Shown: piece by piece, positions 34,186 through 47,350 of the stretch
How positions within the stretch are numbered: the first letter of the stretch is position 1
Layout of the letters: each line of letters opens with the position of its first letter
Assembly: GCA_025266875.1 (NCBI GenBank)
Contig: JALLLT010000007.1
Span: 682,001 to 746,000, forward strand
Origin: Fennellomyces sp. T-0311
Taxonomy: Eukaryota; Mucoromycota; Mucoromycetes; Mucorales; Lichtheimiaceae
DNA length: 64,000 nt
Direction: 5' to 3'
Position numbers and translations under genes: made by a program
Notes under the pieces: generated by a model
Told to the model about the DNA's origin: nothing
The model's database searches: none
What the model saw: the letters and a program-made list of their open reading frames with translations, nothing else

Positions 34186-37100
34186 GTTGGCGCACGTAAA
34201 AAAAAAAGAAAGGAAAGCTTTGTTGATGGGCTGGTTGCACGGAGGTTCCGTTGTCAATGAAAAACGGGTTCTTATATACCGACTTATTGTCTTGGTTCCG
34301 AGTGTGAATAGTCGTCGTCTTTCACGATATCTTTTTGTCATTCGGAATATACGGACAGTGACAGATTTCTCATTTAGGTATGTGGCTGTAATTAGCATAG
34401 CGGCACAAGTAATCCAAAGTTGGATCACTGAGAATTCCCAAAAATCCAGCCGGCATAACCAGAATGATGATTACTTGGGGATATCTAAGACTTCCCAGGC
34501 AGCATATATTCGGTAACCAACACTTTCCATATATCGATAGCTGTCCATGGTATCACATTGGTGTATTTGTTTGGCGGACAAGGATCCGTTCCCCCAGCTT
34601 CATATACAAGTGTCACATTTCCGAACTCACTTTTTACACTCCACGACAAAAACGCAGCTAGATTTAACTTTGGGACATTTGTACCCCACATTTTTTAAAG
34701 CATGATTCCCGCCAGACTATATTTGATCCGTTCAGGGTTTCCTGTTGCGGAATGACCGTGAGACAATCTTTACAGTCATTGTTCATTAGCTTTCCTCTTG
34801 TTTCAAAGATGATCTCGCTATGTCTTTTTTTTATTTTACTTAACCCCCCAAACTGTCAAGAGCTGCATTAATTCTGCTGGGATTACTAATTGCTTGTGTT
34901 GCCCTTATTATGCCCCGTGGACATTCTGCACTTCTAAGGATTCTCGATTCGTCATCTGCCATTTGGATTGACAAATCGTAATTGTTTACAATCTCATCAC
35001 GCTAAAAAAAAAAGTAATGGCCCCGCGGAATCGCAACATGCTCGTTAATCTTAGTATCACACTGCCATTTGGTTGCGATTCAGCGTTTCGTAGTTACAGA
35101 GCTCTGGTGGAACGTTCCGTTTGATCCGACAAGAAATTTTTTGAGTTTCCTCATACTCTCTCCGCAGTCGACAACTGTACATCTTCTCTTCTTTTTTACC
35201 GCAAAAGGGTTATGCCAGCTAGCGATATAAAGTAAATATTCATAAATTTTATTATTACTTTTATTAGAAGGTACAACAAAAGTTATCAGCAGGGTAGAAA
35301 GGTGCTAAAGGCTCAAGCGTGGTGATTAGCTTTTTGGATCGTGACTAGATACATGGGGCTCAATTCAGCACGTAAGACCCTCTTTGATTTGCCTAATAAG
35401 ATTCAAGTACTAATGATATGCAGCTACTTCCCTCGCACAAGCAAACTTTTATTGCAACTTAAATAATGCAGAGTACGACCGTGCCTCGGTTCTATTTTTA
35501 AGCCTCCGCAGCTGATTTAACTTGCTGACCTGAATTCCATCTTCATCACTCCCAATATTCACACACATAAGTGGCTGTCAAATGCGTGCTGTAACACACC
35601 AACCCGTCAGTGCGCTTGATATTCACATGCTCCGCTTCATAGCAATAGTTATCCGAGATTATACGGCATTGGAGTAAAAGAGATATTGCAATACATAGCT
35701 TGATACGCTTTCATCTCAGATGAACATGGCCCACGTCTTTTTCACAGGCATCTTTATCAATGTACCACCAAATAGCCTCTGCCGTAATGAATCATACATG
35801 TGCGTGTGTTGCTTATCACTATCTTGCAATGACATACTGTTAGGCAAATACTGCTGCAATTTCTTTTGTCTATATGACGAGCGGAATTATTTTTCAATTG
35901 CAGTATGTTTGTCTCTGTTCAATGGTGCTGATGATTTATCCATGCGTGAATATACTTTGTTATGTCTTTGATTAAATACAAAGACCGACTGTAGGATAGA
36001 TATGCTTGTTAGCAAAGTCTCTCACCCAATCGCTGAGAAGGATTTGAGGCGCCTTGTGTCAGATCTACATGTTTTGTGTGCAGAGTAATCCAAAGCCGAG
36101 TAGACATTGTCTCTCATCTCAAAAAAATATGTACACGGAAGGATATTTACCGAAGCACACTACGCTTTTTGCTTTGAAAGATTGCTTGAATTAATAACGT
36201 AGACAACCCAAATTATGCCGGGCACGTTCCTTCTCCAGAGAAAATCGGGTACAGAAAAGCTTGAATCCGATGTTCGGTTCCAATAGAACTTGGCTACGTA
36301 CTAGGCTTTGACGAAGATATTATACGTGGATCTGTTACTATATGCACTAGATAACTAGTATTACCGGATACAAGCTGAGATGTCGGATTACGATCATCAA
36401 TGTTCCACCTAGGCCCTCCTCAGGGATAAAATAAAAACAGGAATCATTTCGTATTAGCCCGTTAGGAAAACCACAGCATGGTAGTTGAAAGTACCTATAA
36501 TTGACAATAGAATAAAAGATTTTTTACTTTATGCTCCACTTGGCAAGAATCAATTCATTTTGATTGACTAGCTTTAAATTGAAACATGGGCGGAGGGTAT
36601 GGATGAGTTTGCAGAGTCGGATAGCAGAATATTTCTACGTGTTTTGAAAGCAGACAAGGAACTTCGATAATCTAATAATACCAAAGGAGTCTCTGCCCTT
36701 TAAAAAGTAGCAGCAAGATGGCTTACCTCTAAACACTAGATACTTACCCGTATTACATAAGGTACAGTTTCAAAATGGATAGTTTCTAAATGGATTATCA
36801 ATTGTCTGGCGGAATAACGAAGAGCATTCTCTGTAACAATAGGTAGGCAAATCGCTTTATAGCTCCAAGCAAACAAAAGGAATTTATTGTAAATATTTGT
36901 TGATTTGCTTGTTACACAGATTCTTTCACTCATCACTGATTTCAAGAAAGCACTGGCTTCTAAACAGCACCACCGCACATGCTTGAAAGTGATGCAGTAG
37001 ATAGACTTGCTACATGTACTGTGTAGTACATACGTTTTTTTCTCTTGTTTTTGACACGAGCATCCTTCCAATTTGGATATACAGAGGAACATAGCATAAC

Positions 37101-37352
37101 AAAAGGTGGGGCTAATAAAGCAAAGCTGCCAGGCTTGTATATACTTCTGCTTGGTGTATGCGCAACACACACAGGGATCAGGAACAAGTCGAACAGAAAG
37201 TGCATGTATAGATGAGCACTTTTGGTCAAGACGAGGCTTGGATACGCGTTATCGATACCGCGGCGCGCTTGTTGATGACCAATCTGATTGGTGACATTGT
37301 TCCTGAAGTCTCACACCGTGATATTTTTTTATTACACTTTTGTTCTCCTCCA
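34186..37352. other. Three-kilobase gap with no recognised gene
   Basis: AT-rich. A minus-strand 68-codon ORF at 34485-34691 with complex composition (FLSWSVKSEFGNVTLVYEAG) might be a terminal exon, but no partner exons are visible. The final 200 bases serve as upstream region for the SNF2 gene. Confidence 0.4.
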
Positions 37353-40300
37353 ATGACCACCGATACCCGAAAACGATCAGTGGACGATCGCCGTTCGTCT
37401 TTTGAAGTAATGAGCGATTCCGAAACCGACAATGAAGAAGCGTTCGACCTCACCAATGACCTCACCAGCACGTCGTCAACCAACCAAGCATCTTCATCGA
37501 TGGGTATGAACGGAGCCGATGACGAAACTCTGTCATTCTTTCAAGAAGCCGGATTATCTGAAGAAATGCTGGCTCAGTTGGGCATTGATCCCGAAGAAAT
37601 CCGTGCACAACGTCAATTGGAACAACGATCGGAACAAGATCGTCGTGATAGAGAGTTGGCTTTGCAAATGCAACAGCAACTCAATGCTGCTCAGCCGTCG
37701 TCCTTCACAGCGGCGCCCACCACAGTGCCACCACCACCGGCGCCGCCAGGTAATGGTTTAATAGGAATGAGTGCGCAGCCCATTCCACCTAGAACTCTTC
37801 CGCCGTCTTTTGCAATCTCGCAACAATATATGGAAGCTTTCAGGAGATCGTTAGCTGAATACCAGTATGCGCAGCACGGTGCAAAACGTCAAAAAATTGA
37901 ACCTTTTCCGAGCTCGTCGTCCAGTTGGATGAACTCATCGGCGCAAGCAAGCTCCAGTTCAGCCATCGAGATCAACGATACGGATGATGAGGATGTTATT
38001 GATCTTACCGGACCAGACCTTGCACCCTCTCCCTATCGCTATGGACTCAACGGTGGTCCAATGCCGCACCAGCCTTTCATGCCGATCTATTCTTGGAAAC
38101 CACCGAGTTACAACGTGGATTCCGGTGACGACGATGATGACGACGATGATGATGACCTAGACGGCCTTCTTCCTGGGTATGCTTTAGATTCCATAGATCC
38201 CGCAGCATTTACTGCTCGAATCAACAGGTACGATGATACGGATCCGTGCTTTTCAAATAGACAGCAGCTTAATATTGTTCATCAGAATCCACAGGGTGAA
38301 TGCAGAAGAGCAAGAGAAGCAACTCAGAGAACTGTTGGAGAACATTCAGTACGATGAACCGCCGCCTCCCGAGGACCGGACAGGTACTCCTGACCGACTC
38401 GCTGTGGCGCTCATGGAGCACCAAAAGGTTGGATTGCAGTGGCTCACGCGCATGGAGGAGTCCACGAACAGGGGTGGCATTTTGGCAGACGATATGGGTC
38501 TTGGAAAGGTAAGCGGCCTTTCACTCGTGATTTTCTGTTATCGGGAGACATTAAAACATGTTACAGACCGTGCAAGCAATGGCACTGATGGTCTCGCGAC
38601 CTTGCTTGGACGCAACACCAATCAGAAACTTGCCCAATATGCGCAAAGCCAAACGGCGAGCAGATCATGATCCCATCAAGACAAAGGCAACGCTTGTGGT
38701 GTGCCCCATCGCCTTGATTGCACAGTGGGAACGTGAGATTCGCTCCAAAACGAATCCTCCGCTTGAGGTCTTGGTGCACTATGGCGCTCGTCGACCTACG
38801 GATGAAACAACACTCGCGTCATTCGACGTGATCATCACGTCCTACTCCACAGTCTCCAACGAGTGTTGCGAAGAGGAACGCGATCGTGGTCCACTTGGAC
38901 GTCTCAGATTCCATCGTATCATCCTGGACGAAGCGCATACCATCAAGAACTCAAATACAAAGGCGGCACAAGCGTGTTGTAGACTGGATGCGCACTATCG
39001 ATTGTGTCTGACAGCCACGCCTATCCAAAACAAGATCAAAGAATTGTAAGTTAGAACAGACAAGCGCCATGGATAACCCGACTAAACAAAAAAATGATAT
39101 GATTAGGTTCTCGCTCATCAAGTTTCTGCGGATTCCTCCTTACTGCGAATGGGACATGTTTCGAGACGAGATTGAGGTGCCGTTGCGTGAGAACGATACC
39201 AGTCCTGCCATAAGAAAAGTACAAGCTGTTCTCAAGGCTATTTCGATTCGACGGTCCAAGAAGGCCAAGATTGATGGACGGCCGATTTTGAACTTGCCAG
39301 AACGGAATGTCCACTTTACGCACGTTGATTTCTCGCCTGACGAACGCAACTTTTATGACTTTGTCAATAAGCATGCGCAGGCGCGGTTCAACAAGTATAT
39401 GAGCGCAGGTACCGTCATGAAGAACTACTCTTCGGTTCTGGTGCTTCTCCTGAGATTGCGTCAAGCGTGCTTGCATCCCAAACTTACGACGATGGACCGG
39501 TCTCAAGATGCAGAGATAGACGAGGATGCCCAAGAGGTGCTTGCATATTCGATGGATGCGACCGTGGTGAATCGCTTGCTTCATGACGATACCGATTTTA
39601 GTCAGATCGAGGTAAAAAGCGGACATGTGAAATGCAATAACTGCTGTTTGCTGAAGTGCTTTTTAAGTGTCCCATCTGTATGGATATGGCCGATCAGCCT
39701 CAAATCATCCCGGGATGCGGGCACATGCTCTGTCGAGAGTGTTTAGACAGTATGTATCGTGCAAAGGATTACAGAAACGAAGGCTAATGTTTCCGGCTTT
39801 AGATTATATGAATACTGCGCATAGCGAAAAGCGTTGTCCTCATTGTCGTGGTGAGCTTTCCCGAGATAAGGTTGTCTCGATGGAGATTTTCCTCAAGGTA
39901 CACGCACCGGATCTGCACGCAAAGTTTATCGAAGAGAAAGAGGAGGTGAATGCAGAGGAAGCCGCAGCGCAAGAACGAGTGGAGGCCATGCCCTCCAGTA
40001 CCAAAATCGACAAGATGCTCGAGATTTTGCGTGAAACGCGTCGTGCAACCAAAAACAAGGATAAAACCATTGTGTTTTCGCAATTCACGGCATTCTTGGA
40101 TATCGTGGAACAACCTCTCCGGGATCATGAGTTCACGTATGTTCGCTATGACGGCAGCATGACCTTGCGCCAACGTGAAGAGGTGCTTCACAAGTTCATG
40201 ACCGAACCAAAGTATACCGTGCTCCTGGTCTCGACCAAATGTGGTTCGCTTGGACTGAATGTAAGTTTTTTTTTGAGCATTCGATTTTGTTTACTGTTTT

Positions 40301-40657
40301 GTAACACACGCTCGGTTCATCTAGTTGACTGTTGCAAACCGTGTTATTGTAAGTAGCAAATCACGCAGAGCATCATCGATCGCATACTGACCAAAGCCAA
40401 TATCGTAGCTTATGGACGTCTGGTGGAATCCGGCCTTGGAAAATCAAGCTATAGACCGTGTCCATCGTATTGGTCAACGAAAATCGGTTGAGGTTCATCG
40501 TATCTTTATAAACAATACGGTGGAGGACCGGATTCTGACGCTGCAAAGGAAGAAGCAGGCGCTGGCGGATGGCGCCCTTGGTGAAGGACGTGGTCTCCAA
40601 CTGGGTCGTCTCGGCCTCCAAGAACTTCTTCTCTTGTTCCGTGGCACGGGTGCTTAA
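37353..40657 (+). CDS. ULS1: SNF2-family helicase with RING finger, Uls1/Rad5-Rad16 type
   Basis: Eight exons (37353-38227, 38295-38508, 38567-39045, 39107-39611, 39668-39749, 39803-40260, 40325-40348, 40409-40657) give 961 aa; exon 7 is 24 nt. The N-terminal 340 residues are low-complexity, with two SUMO-interaction-like motifs (AFDLT near residue 31; VIDLT near 213) and an Asp run near 260-268. The helicase starts with DDMGLGK (ATP binding, about 357), then ILDEAHTIKN (DEAH, about 483). A C3HC4 RING (CPICMDM...CGHMLCRECL...CPHC, about 691-735) is inserted between the lobes, and the C-terminal lobe ends with WWNPALENQAIDRVHRIGQ. This order is the Rad5/Rad16/Uls1 arrangement: a DNA translocase that is also a ubiquitin ligase. 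The absence of a visible HIRAN domain and the presence of SUMO motifs favour Uls1 (SUMO-targeted ligase) over Rad5. Start at 37353 rather than the in-frame ATG at 37212 because the extension is not conserved-looking. Confidence 0.92.
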
Positions 40658-40849
40658 TAAGTGAATCGCACATACATCTTTCACATTTCCCTCCGCTTGT
40701 AAATAATCCATGTTCTATTAAAAGCCTACGTATATCTTTATTGCTCTTTTCAAAACACATCCGTAGGATCCCAGCAATAGCGACGTGTTTCCAACCGATG
40801 GATTGCGTCAAGACGTTGCATATCCTATATATATCGCCACGCAATTAAT

Positions 40850-41944
40850 TCAATCGGCCTCTTTTTCCTTTAAACAAGTGCAACTCTTTACCTCGTCGGA
40901 AAGCTCAAGTGTTTTGGCATTGGAACAAACACGGTCTGGACTACTTGACTTTGGTATCACTGCCCAACCATGCTGAACTGCCCAGCTCAGCAACACCTGA
41001 GCAACGTTTCTCGATTGGGATATATCCATCACAGCCTCATCCTCCAACAGCTTTCCTTCGCCCAAACTTGAATAAGCTTGCACTTGGATCTGATGTTTGG
41101 CGCACAGTTGCAGGATATCTTGTTGGACCAGTCGCGGATGCAGTTCGAATTGATGCACGTGGGGTTTGATTTCGCAATTTTCCATCAAGTGTTCCAAATG
41201 ACGCGCTGTATAGTTGGAAACACCGATATGACGCACTTTGCCTTCGTGATAAAGTTGCTCTAATGCGCGATAACTCCCCATTCGATTCTCTTGATTGATT
41301 GGATCACCCAGTTTCTTTTTTGCTGTTCTGTGCAAAAGTACTTAGCATCTTTTTTCATCGGCCCTCGTGTTTCTTACCCTGGCCAGTGAATTAAGTATAA
41401 ATCAAAGTAATCCAATCCAAACCGTTCCAACGAGTCATTGACGGCTGTAACAAAAAAATAAGTGAACATGATTGTTCAGTTGTTTCGAATACATACCTTT
41501 GTAACAGGCATCATAACCTTGATTCTGAGGTGCTGTATACCATGAGTCAAGACTTTATCCAGGCTATAAAAAGAAGAACATACATAGTTTTGAAGTGATA
41601 AAAACATCCTGTCGAGCGACACCATACGATGGATCATTGAAAATTTCCTGCAGAATTTTTCCCAGCACCTCTTCATTGCGATAGACTGTTGCGGAATCTT
41701 TTTACGGATCACCATCAGCTTGAGCGACAAAGTCAAAAAAAGTTTTTCTATACCTATCAGTCGATATCCGTCCCGAATCGCTTGATGTATCACGGGTTTG
41801 AGCACGTCTTCAGTTTTCATTCGATACGTCCCCACTGTATATATTTTTTTTCAGTTTTGAGATCACTTGCATAGAATTCAATCACTCACGTCCAAGTACA
41901 GGGATCATGTCGCCATTGTATAATTGCAATCGTTTTACTTGCAT
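40850..41944 (-). CDS. Aldo-keto reductase
   Basis: Six exons on the minus strand (41944-41890, 41834-41754, 41697-41584, 41532-41497, 41444-41378, 41327-40850) join in phase to 276 aa. The short fourth exon (36 nt) is needed to link ITSKL to SPQNQGYDACY. Members reduce aldehydes and ketones with NADPH on a (beta/alpha)8 barrel. The catalytic tetrad is visible: Asp and Tyr in LIDSATVYRNE, Lys in FITSKL and His in YLIHWP. The cofactor region has QAYSSLGEGKLL and VIPKSS. The length is close to bacterial-type 2,5-diketo-gluconate-reductase-like members and somewhat shorter than yeast Gcy1/Ypr1. The gene runs tail to tail with the SNF2 gene (192 bp apart) and is divergent from cyclophilin. Substrate not predictable. 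Confidence 0.93.
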
Positions 41945-42533
41945 GAGAATGACTGACTATAAGTAGTATTCTTTTTAGTATAACTCGATCGATTCATTGT
42001 ACTGGCAATGAGCTTACGGAAGGAGCAGAAACGCGCTAAATAACGCGAAAACGGAGATAGGCTCAGTTCAGTTTAATACATACTGAAAGTTGCACCAAGC
42101 AAGCGAAGCACTTTATTGAATTTGCTGCTGTATGCACCTTGTCGCTATCAATCTATAAAACTGGATCATTTTTTTATTCGTTCAAGAATCTACTTTTGCG
42201 AGTCTACGTAAAAACACCATCAGTTTCCATGATAACCAAGTTCCCATGGCAATAATGCTGAGCTTGCTCTATATATACCACCATGCAACACACTGCCAAT
42301 CGTCGCTTGACATTATTCACACAGGGTACCTTTTTTATCACCTACGCATACAATAATTCTGCAAGCTATCAGGAGGATTACTGAATCAGAGGCATCTGAA
42401 AATTTAATCAAGCTTGTTGCTTAGTAACTGAGACTGACAACTTTTTATTTGTGCATGCACTGTCAAAATAAAAAGTCACCAGCGACAACAAACTTTCCGA
42501 CGCGTTTTCTTTCACATAGAAAAAAAAACCACC

Positions 42534-43375
42534 ATGGCAGCCAAGAACCTCCCCAAAGTCTTTTTCGATATCGCCATCAATGGCAAGCCTACTGGTCGTT
42601 TGACCTTCAAGGTAATAAAAGAAAGGTTGCTTTTTTATTTCTTCTTCAAAGAATGCTAATGGGGTTTGGAATCTGTTTTAAGCTCTTTTCCGATGTGGTC
42701 CCAAAGACTGCTGAGAATTTCCGCGTCTTGTGCTCAAAGAGTGACAAGACGACTGCTGCTGGCATTCCTCTCAGCTACAAGGATACCCACTTGTAAGCAA
42801 AGTACAAGAGAAATAAGCCTGGAAAAAAAAATATATTAACAATCCCGAAATAGCCATCGCATTATTCCCGGATTCATGGCCCAGGGTGGTGGTAAAGCTT
42901 TTTCCACAACGCATATATTGATTTAGATACTGAACCATTCGTGCAGATTTCACTCATGGCGATGGTCGTGGTGGTGAGTCCATCTATGGTCGCACTTTTC
43001 CCGAGTAAGTTACAAGTCAGGGAAATTTTGGATTGGAGTATACTCATGCAAAAGAATGACAGCGAGAACTTCAAGTCAAAGCATACAGGTCGAGGCATTT
43101 TGTCCATGGCCAATGCTGGTCCCGTAAGTGTGCACTTTTATAAAGAGAAAGGAGTAACTCAATTCATTGCTTTTTTTTTTACTTAGAACACGAACGGCTC
43201 TCAATTCTTCATTTGCTTTGATGAAACTCCTTGGTTGAACGGTGCTCACACTGTCTTTGGTCAAATGACCGAAGGTAACGAAGTGTTGGATTTGATCGAA
43301 CAGTGCGGTTCGCAATCTGGTCGACCTGTCGCCAGCGTCAAGATTACCGATTGCGGTGAGATCAAGAACGAATAG
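42534..43375 (+). CDS. CPR1: Cyclophilin A-type peptidyl-prolyl cis-trans isomerase
   Basis: Six exons (42534-42611, 42683-42792, 42854-42891, 42947-43004, 43063-43123, 43187-43375) give 177 aa, the size of a single-domain cytosolic cyclophilin, with no signal peptide. The active-site stretch [20 protein letters not shown] holds the catalytic Arg, Phe, Met and Gln. [11 protein letters not shown] and the Trp of [13 protein letters not shown] complete the proline- and cyclosporin-binding pocket. The protein speeds folding and binds cyclosporin A. The start context is ACCATGG-like. The coding end lies 162 bp from the convergent Sla1 gene. The fifth intron's acceptor (GACAG|C) was chosen because it restores PDENF. 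Confidence 0.96.
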
Positions 43376-43537
43376 ATCTTTTTCTTGTAAAAAAAATGTT
43401 TTTTTTGTTCACAGAAAAATGTAAACCGGGATATAAAAGTTCTAAAAAAAAGTGGAGAGGTGATACACAAACAAGGGGGAAGAGACGCGCACACAATGTA
43501 CAAAGAGAGAGAGGTATTTTTTTTAAGAAACATCAGA

Positions 43538-46500
43538 TCACCAACGATTATAGAACTGTTGTTGTTGCTGCTGTGGTTGTCCGAAGGCATTCTGTCCAAA
43601 TGCTGGTTGTCCAAATCCAGTCTGTTGCGGCTGTTGGAACCCGGCTATGTGATATAGTGTTAATGCTAACCCTATCTCATTACAACCTCCACTCACGCTG
43701 GGGCTGGCCTTGCGCAAACACGCTGGGGCTACCGGCATTCATATTTTTGAACACTGAATACTTGTCATTGGGATCTGAAAACGAGGGAGAAGGAGGGGAT
43801 AAACATCTTTGGATCGCATGTGTCTATATATAAACTTACCATGATTCTGCATTGGCTGACCAAAGCCAGTAGGTTGCTGTTGTTGGAAACCAGCTTGACC
43901 AGTCATGGAAGCAAACACTTGCGATGGTTGTAAGGAAGAGGAAGATCCCATTGAGAAAGAACCCTGCTGTTGCAATGGAGGACGTTGAGCTGGACCACCA
44001 CCACTACCGAATGGATTATCGGGAGCTAATAACAAGCATATCAGTTAGATCTCTCCCCCAGCCAAACAATTATATATAAAAAAAAAAATTTACTAGCGTT
44101 GGCCCACGTTCTTCCTTCACTACTTTGCGACGATTGGCTGCTCATACCCGTAGCCATAGGCACAAGCGGTTGTTGCAGGGCTGCGTTGACAGGAACATTC
44201 ATCATCTGCTGATGTTGTGGGATGAATTGATTCTGCTGCACAGGGGAATGTGCAGCAAACGCAGGGTTCTGTGTTGGTGCCTGCATAAACTGGGACTGAG
44301 CAGGAGGTGGCGTGGGTTGAACAAATTGGTTCATGGGCGAACGCGGAGGGGGTGGAGGGGCTTGTTGAGTACCAAACTGCATTGCCATTTGCTGTACATG
44401 GGATTGCTGCTGTTGAATAGGCTGTTGCTGAATAGGTTGTTGTTGAATAGGTTGTTGCTGAATAGGTTGCTGCTGAATAGATTGCTGCTGAATAGGTTGC
44501 TGTTGAATAGGTTGCTGCTGAGGAGTGCCAGCAGGATTGGTCCACTGAGAAAGCATCTGGGGATCTACCTTGTTCTGAGATGTAGTTGGCGTTGGACGCT
44601 GACGGGGAGGAAGTGGAACGGGTGGTTGTGAAGGTTGTTGGGACGGAGGTGGAGTCTGGATAGGTTGTTGAAGTGGAGGAGGAGGAGGAGGAGCTGCAGA
44701 CCAAGCTGCTTTCGTCTGAGCCATAGCATCACCTGTTTGTGCGGGAGGATTACTTGGTGAAGATACAGCACGAGGAGCCCAAGCATCATCAGAAAACCCA
44801 GTAGGTTGGTTGGTACCATTCACTGGAGGTGCTGGAAGTGCTGGAGGTTGTTGAGGTACCGGGTCTCTAGGTGGGGTTGCTGGTGGAGAAGGTTTGGCAA
44901 CTGGAGTAGGTTGCAAAGGAGTAGTACTCAATTGAGTCTTGATCTTATCCATCATTGCGGTATTGACACCACGAGGAGCAGCATGATTCGGTGTAGGACG
45001 ACCCGTACCACGACGATGCAAGTTGCCGCCGCGATTGAACACCGGCGACTCTTCTTGCTGTTGAGATTGGGAATTGAACTGTTCTTGCAATTGTCTGGCC
45101 AACCGTTCATCCTGCTCGATCTGGGACTGAACATGACGAGGCTGTTGCCAAGACTCGTCCTCGCTATCATCGATCACGCTGGTTGCACCAAAACTGACGG
45201 ATTTCTTCTTCTTTGGCGGTGCGACGGTTTCTTCATCCGATGCAGGTTCAGGCACATTGGTCTCGATAAACCGTTGCAATCGCTGAACATGCGATTCGGA
45301 CATGCCTAGCGACTTCATTTTGCGATGGGTCAAATTCTCCAAATCCTTCTGGCCCAGTCCTTCGGCTTGGAAGGTGGAAGCGTATCGAAGACTATTGTTC
45401 ATTGGAATATTGGCCTTCATGAAATAATCGTACCAATCAAACTGCTTTCGATTGTCCTTGGAAGCAAAATGGGCCAAGGGGATATCATCCGTATTGTCCT
45501 CCAAAAGTCGTTGTCCGGTCTCTTGTTCGATGTATCGCAAATCCTCCTGACACATCTTTTGAACAGGCACATCGATCTTTACGCCGTTGATTTTGTGCAG
45601 TCTGATCTTGTCATTGTGACACGTCAAGAATTGCGCTTCGACCTTGAATGCACCGCTGCGATCGGTCCAGGTGCGTACTTTGGCAGGGTCGGGCTTTCCC
45701 GGATCTTGCGCTTGTTTGGGCCGATCCGGGAGTGAGCGGTTGTTGGGCGTTGGTATAGACTTGACTGCCTGAGCACTTGGCATAGCTCTACCAGCAGGTG
45801 GTTTGTTGGGTGGCGGAGGTGCAGGAATTTGACTACGTCGTGGTGATCCAGCTGCTGCTGCTGCTGCAAGACGCTTTGCTTCTTGTTCCTGACGACGTTT
45901 TTCCGCTTCTTCCCGTTTTGCTTGCTCTTCTTGACGACGGCGTTGCTCTTCTTGACGACGACGGGCCTCTTCTTCTTCCAATCGTCGTTGTCTCGCAGCG
46001 GCTGCTTCTGCTTCTCTTCTTTGCCGTTCATCCTCTTCTTCCTTTTGTCGTTGTTCGCGTTCCAAATCAGCCTCGTAATCCTCCTGGAACTGAACATAGG
46101 ATGCAGGTACAATACCCGATCTTCCATCTTGGTATTCCACCGTCCACCATTCATCGCTGCCGACGTAATCCACAGCCAACACCTGATCGTTTTCTCTGAC
46201 GGATAGTTCTTCTGGCCCGTCGGCATTGAAATCGTACAAGACAATGGCCCATCGCGGTTCACATGCTGGTTGTTCGGGTTGCGCTGGAGCGGCTGGGGCG
46301 ACTAAGGGCGAAGAAGCAACAGGTTGCTGAGGCGTGGGAGGAGGACCGGCAATCGACTTGGACTCTTCAATCTTTGCAACGACGGCTTTGGCTTCAGATT
46401 TCGACGCGGCTTGGAAATCAAGCATTGTTCTCGCAGCATCTGATATTTCGATATGAACGTTTTTGCCGTCTTGCGTCGAGTGTCCAACGTCTGAAATGGA

Positions 46501-47350
46501 GAATTGTCGAACAGGTGATGCTTTGTCGGTTTCGCTGCCATAACACAGCATTCCGTTCCCAATTAACAGATTGCCCTTGCTCTTTTTCTTTTTCTTTTTA
46601 TCCACATCGTACTCGTGCACCGACCAAGAAACAGCCTCATCGTCCACCCGTGGTTTCTCCATCGGTGGCGAATTCTATGAATAAAAAAAAAGTGTGAAAA
46701 AAGAATTCACCTGACGATAAAAAAGAAACAAACGTACTGAAATGGCAGAAAATACAGAGACCGAAGGCTGCTGCGCATCCTGTGTTGTTGGTGGTTGCTC
46801 GGGAACGGCGGCAGGAGCAGCAGGTGTTACTGCCTTGTTGGAAATCTAGTATGTTCGTTTGAATATAAATAGATCACACACACATACACACACCAGCCGT
46901 GTACCTCTTGAATGTAATTGCTCGGTACAAGACCGATGCTTCCGTCTTTTCCTTTGACGATAAACCAATCCGGATCGTCGTTTTCATACAAAACCATAAT
47001 GTCACCTTCCTTAAATGACAGTTCTTCATCCTGTTGTGCAGAATAATCATAGAGTGCCTCGACTTTGCCGATAGGTTCCGCCTAGATATGCATATCTACT
47101 TGTAAACATACACACATACAAAACACTTTCTCTCGTGATAAATAACGCTTACTTCGTCAATGTAATTGGCGGGTACAAGACCAATGGGACCCACCTGATC
47201 CAACGAAGCTGCTTTCAGTTGGGCTTTCCACCAATCTGGGTCATCGTCTTTGTCAAGAATATACAAGATATTGTCTTCGTTGAATGTAAGCTCTTCGTCG
47301 GATGTTGCTTTGTAATCATAGAGCGCCTTGCATACGGAAACGTATTTCAT
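43538..47350 (-). CDS. SLA1: Actin cytoskeleton/endocytosis adaptor Sla1
   Basis: Seven exons on the minus strand (47350-47153, 47081-46905, 46845-46738, 46674-44094, 44025-43840, 43774-43697, 43644-43538) give 1144 aa. Sla1 links cargo, clathrin and the Arp2/3 regulators at endocytic sites. Domains in order: SH3-1 (residues 1-66, ALYDYKATSDEELTF), SH3-2 (67-125, ALYDYSAQQDEELSF), a PH-like conserved region (about 165-270), SH3-3 (about 300-357, VLYDFNADGPEELSV), a long Arg/Glu/Gln coiled coil (about 360-440), SHD1 (about 500-560, binds NPFxD cargo signals), SHD2/SAM-like (about 572-632), Pro/Gln-rich linker, then NPF (PDNPFG) and short TGFGQP repeats at the C-terminus. A QQQPI repeat near 880-920 comes from a 15-bp minisatellite. 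The length is near the 1244 aa of yeast. SH3 domains 1 and 2 fall on exons 1 and 2 exactly. Confidence 0.95.
44416..44520 (-). repeat. 15-bp coding minisatellite (QQQPI repeats) in SLA1
   Basis: Seven 15-bp units start at 44416, 44431, 44446, 44461, 44476, 44491 and 44506; read on the minus strand they encode Gln-rich pentapeptides, with a single Pro-to-Ser variant. Unit length is a multiple of three, so copy number can vary without frameshift. Confidence 0.9.

Noticed and set aside
41533..41583. Possible frameshift in the aldo-keto reductase between ITSKL and QGYDACY
   Set aside because: A 51-nt GT-AG intron ending in TATACAG restores phase exactly and yields SKLSPQNQGY, so the gene is intact.
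44120..44704. Ser/Thr/Tyr-repeat ORF on the minus strand in another frame of SLA1
   Set aside because: Frame shadow of the Gln/Pro repeats; no independent start or splice evidence.
45624..46262. 212-aa Lys/Arg-rich ORF overlapping SLA1
   Set aside because: Out-of-frame shadow of the SLA1 coiled coil and SH3-3 region.
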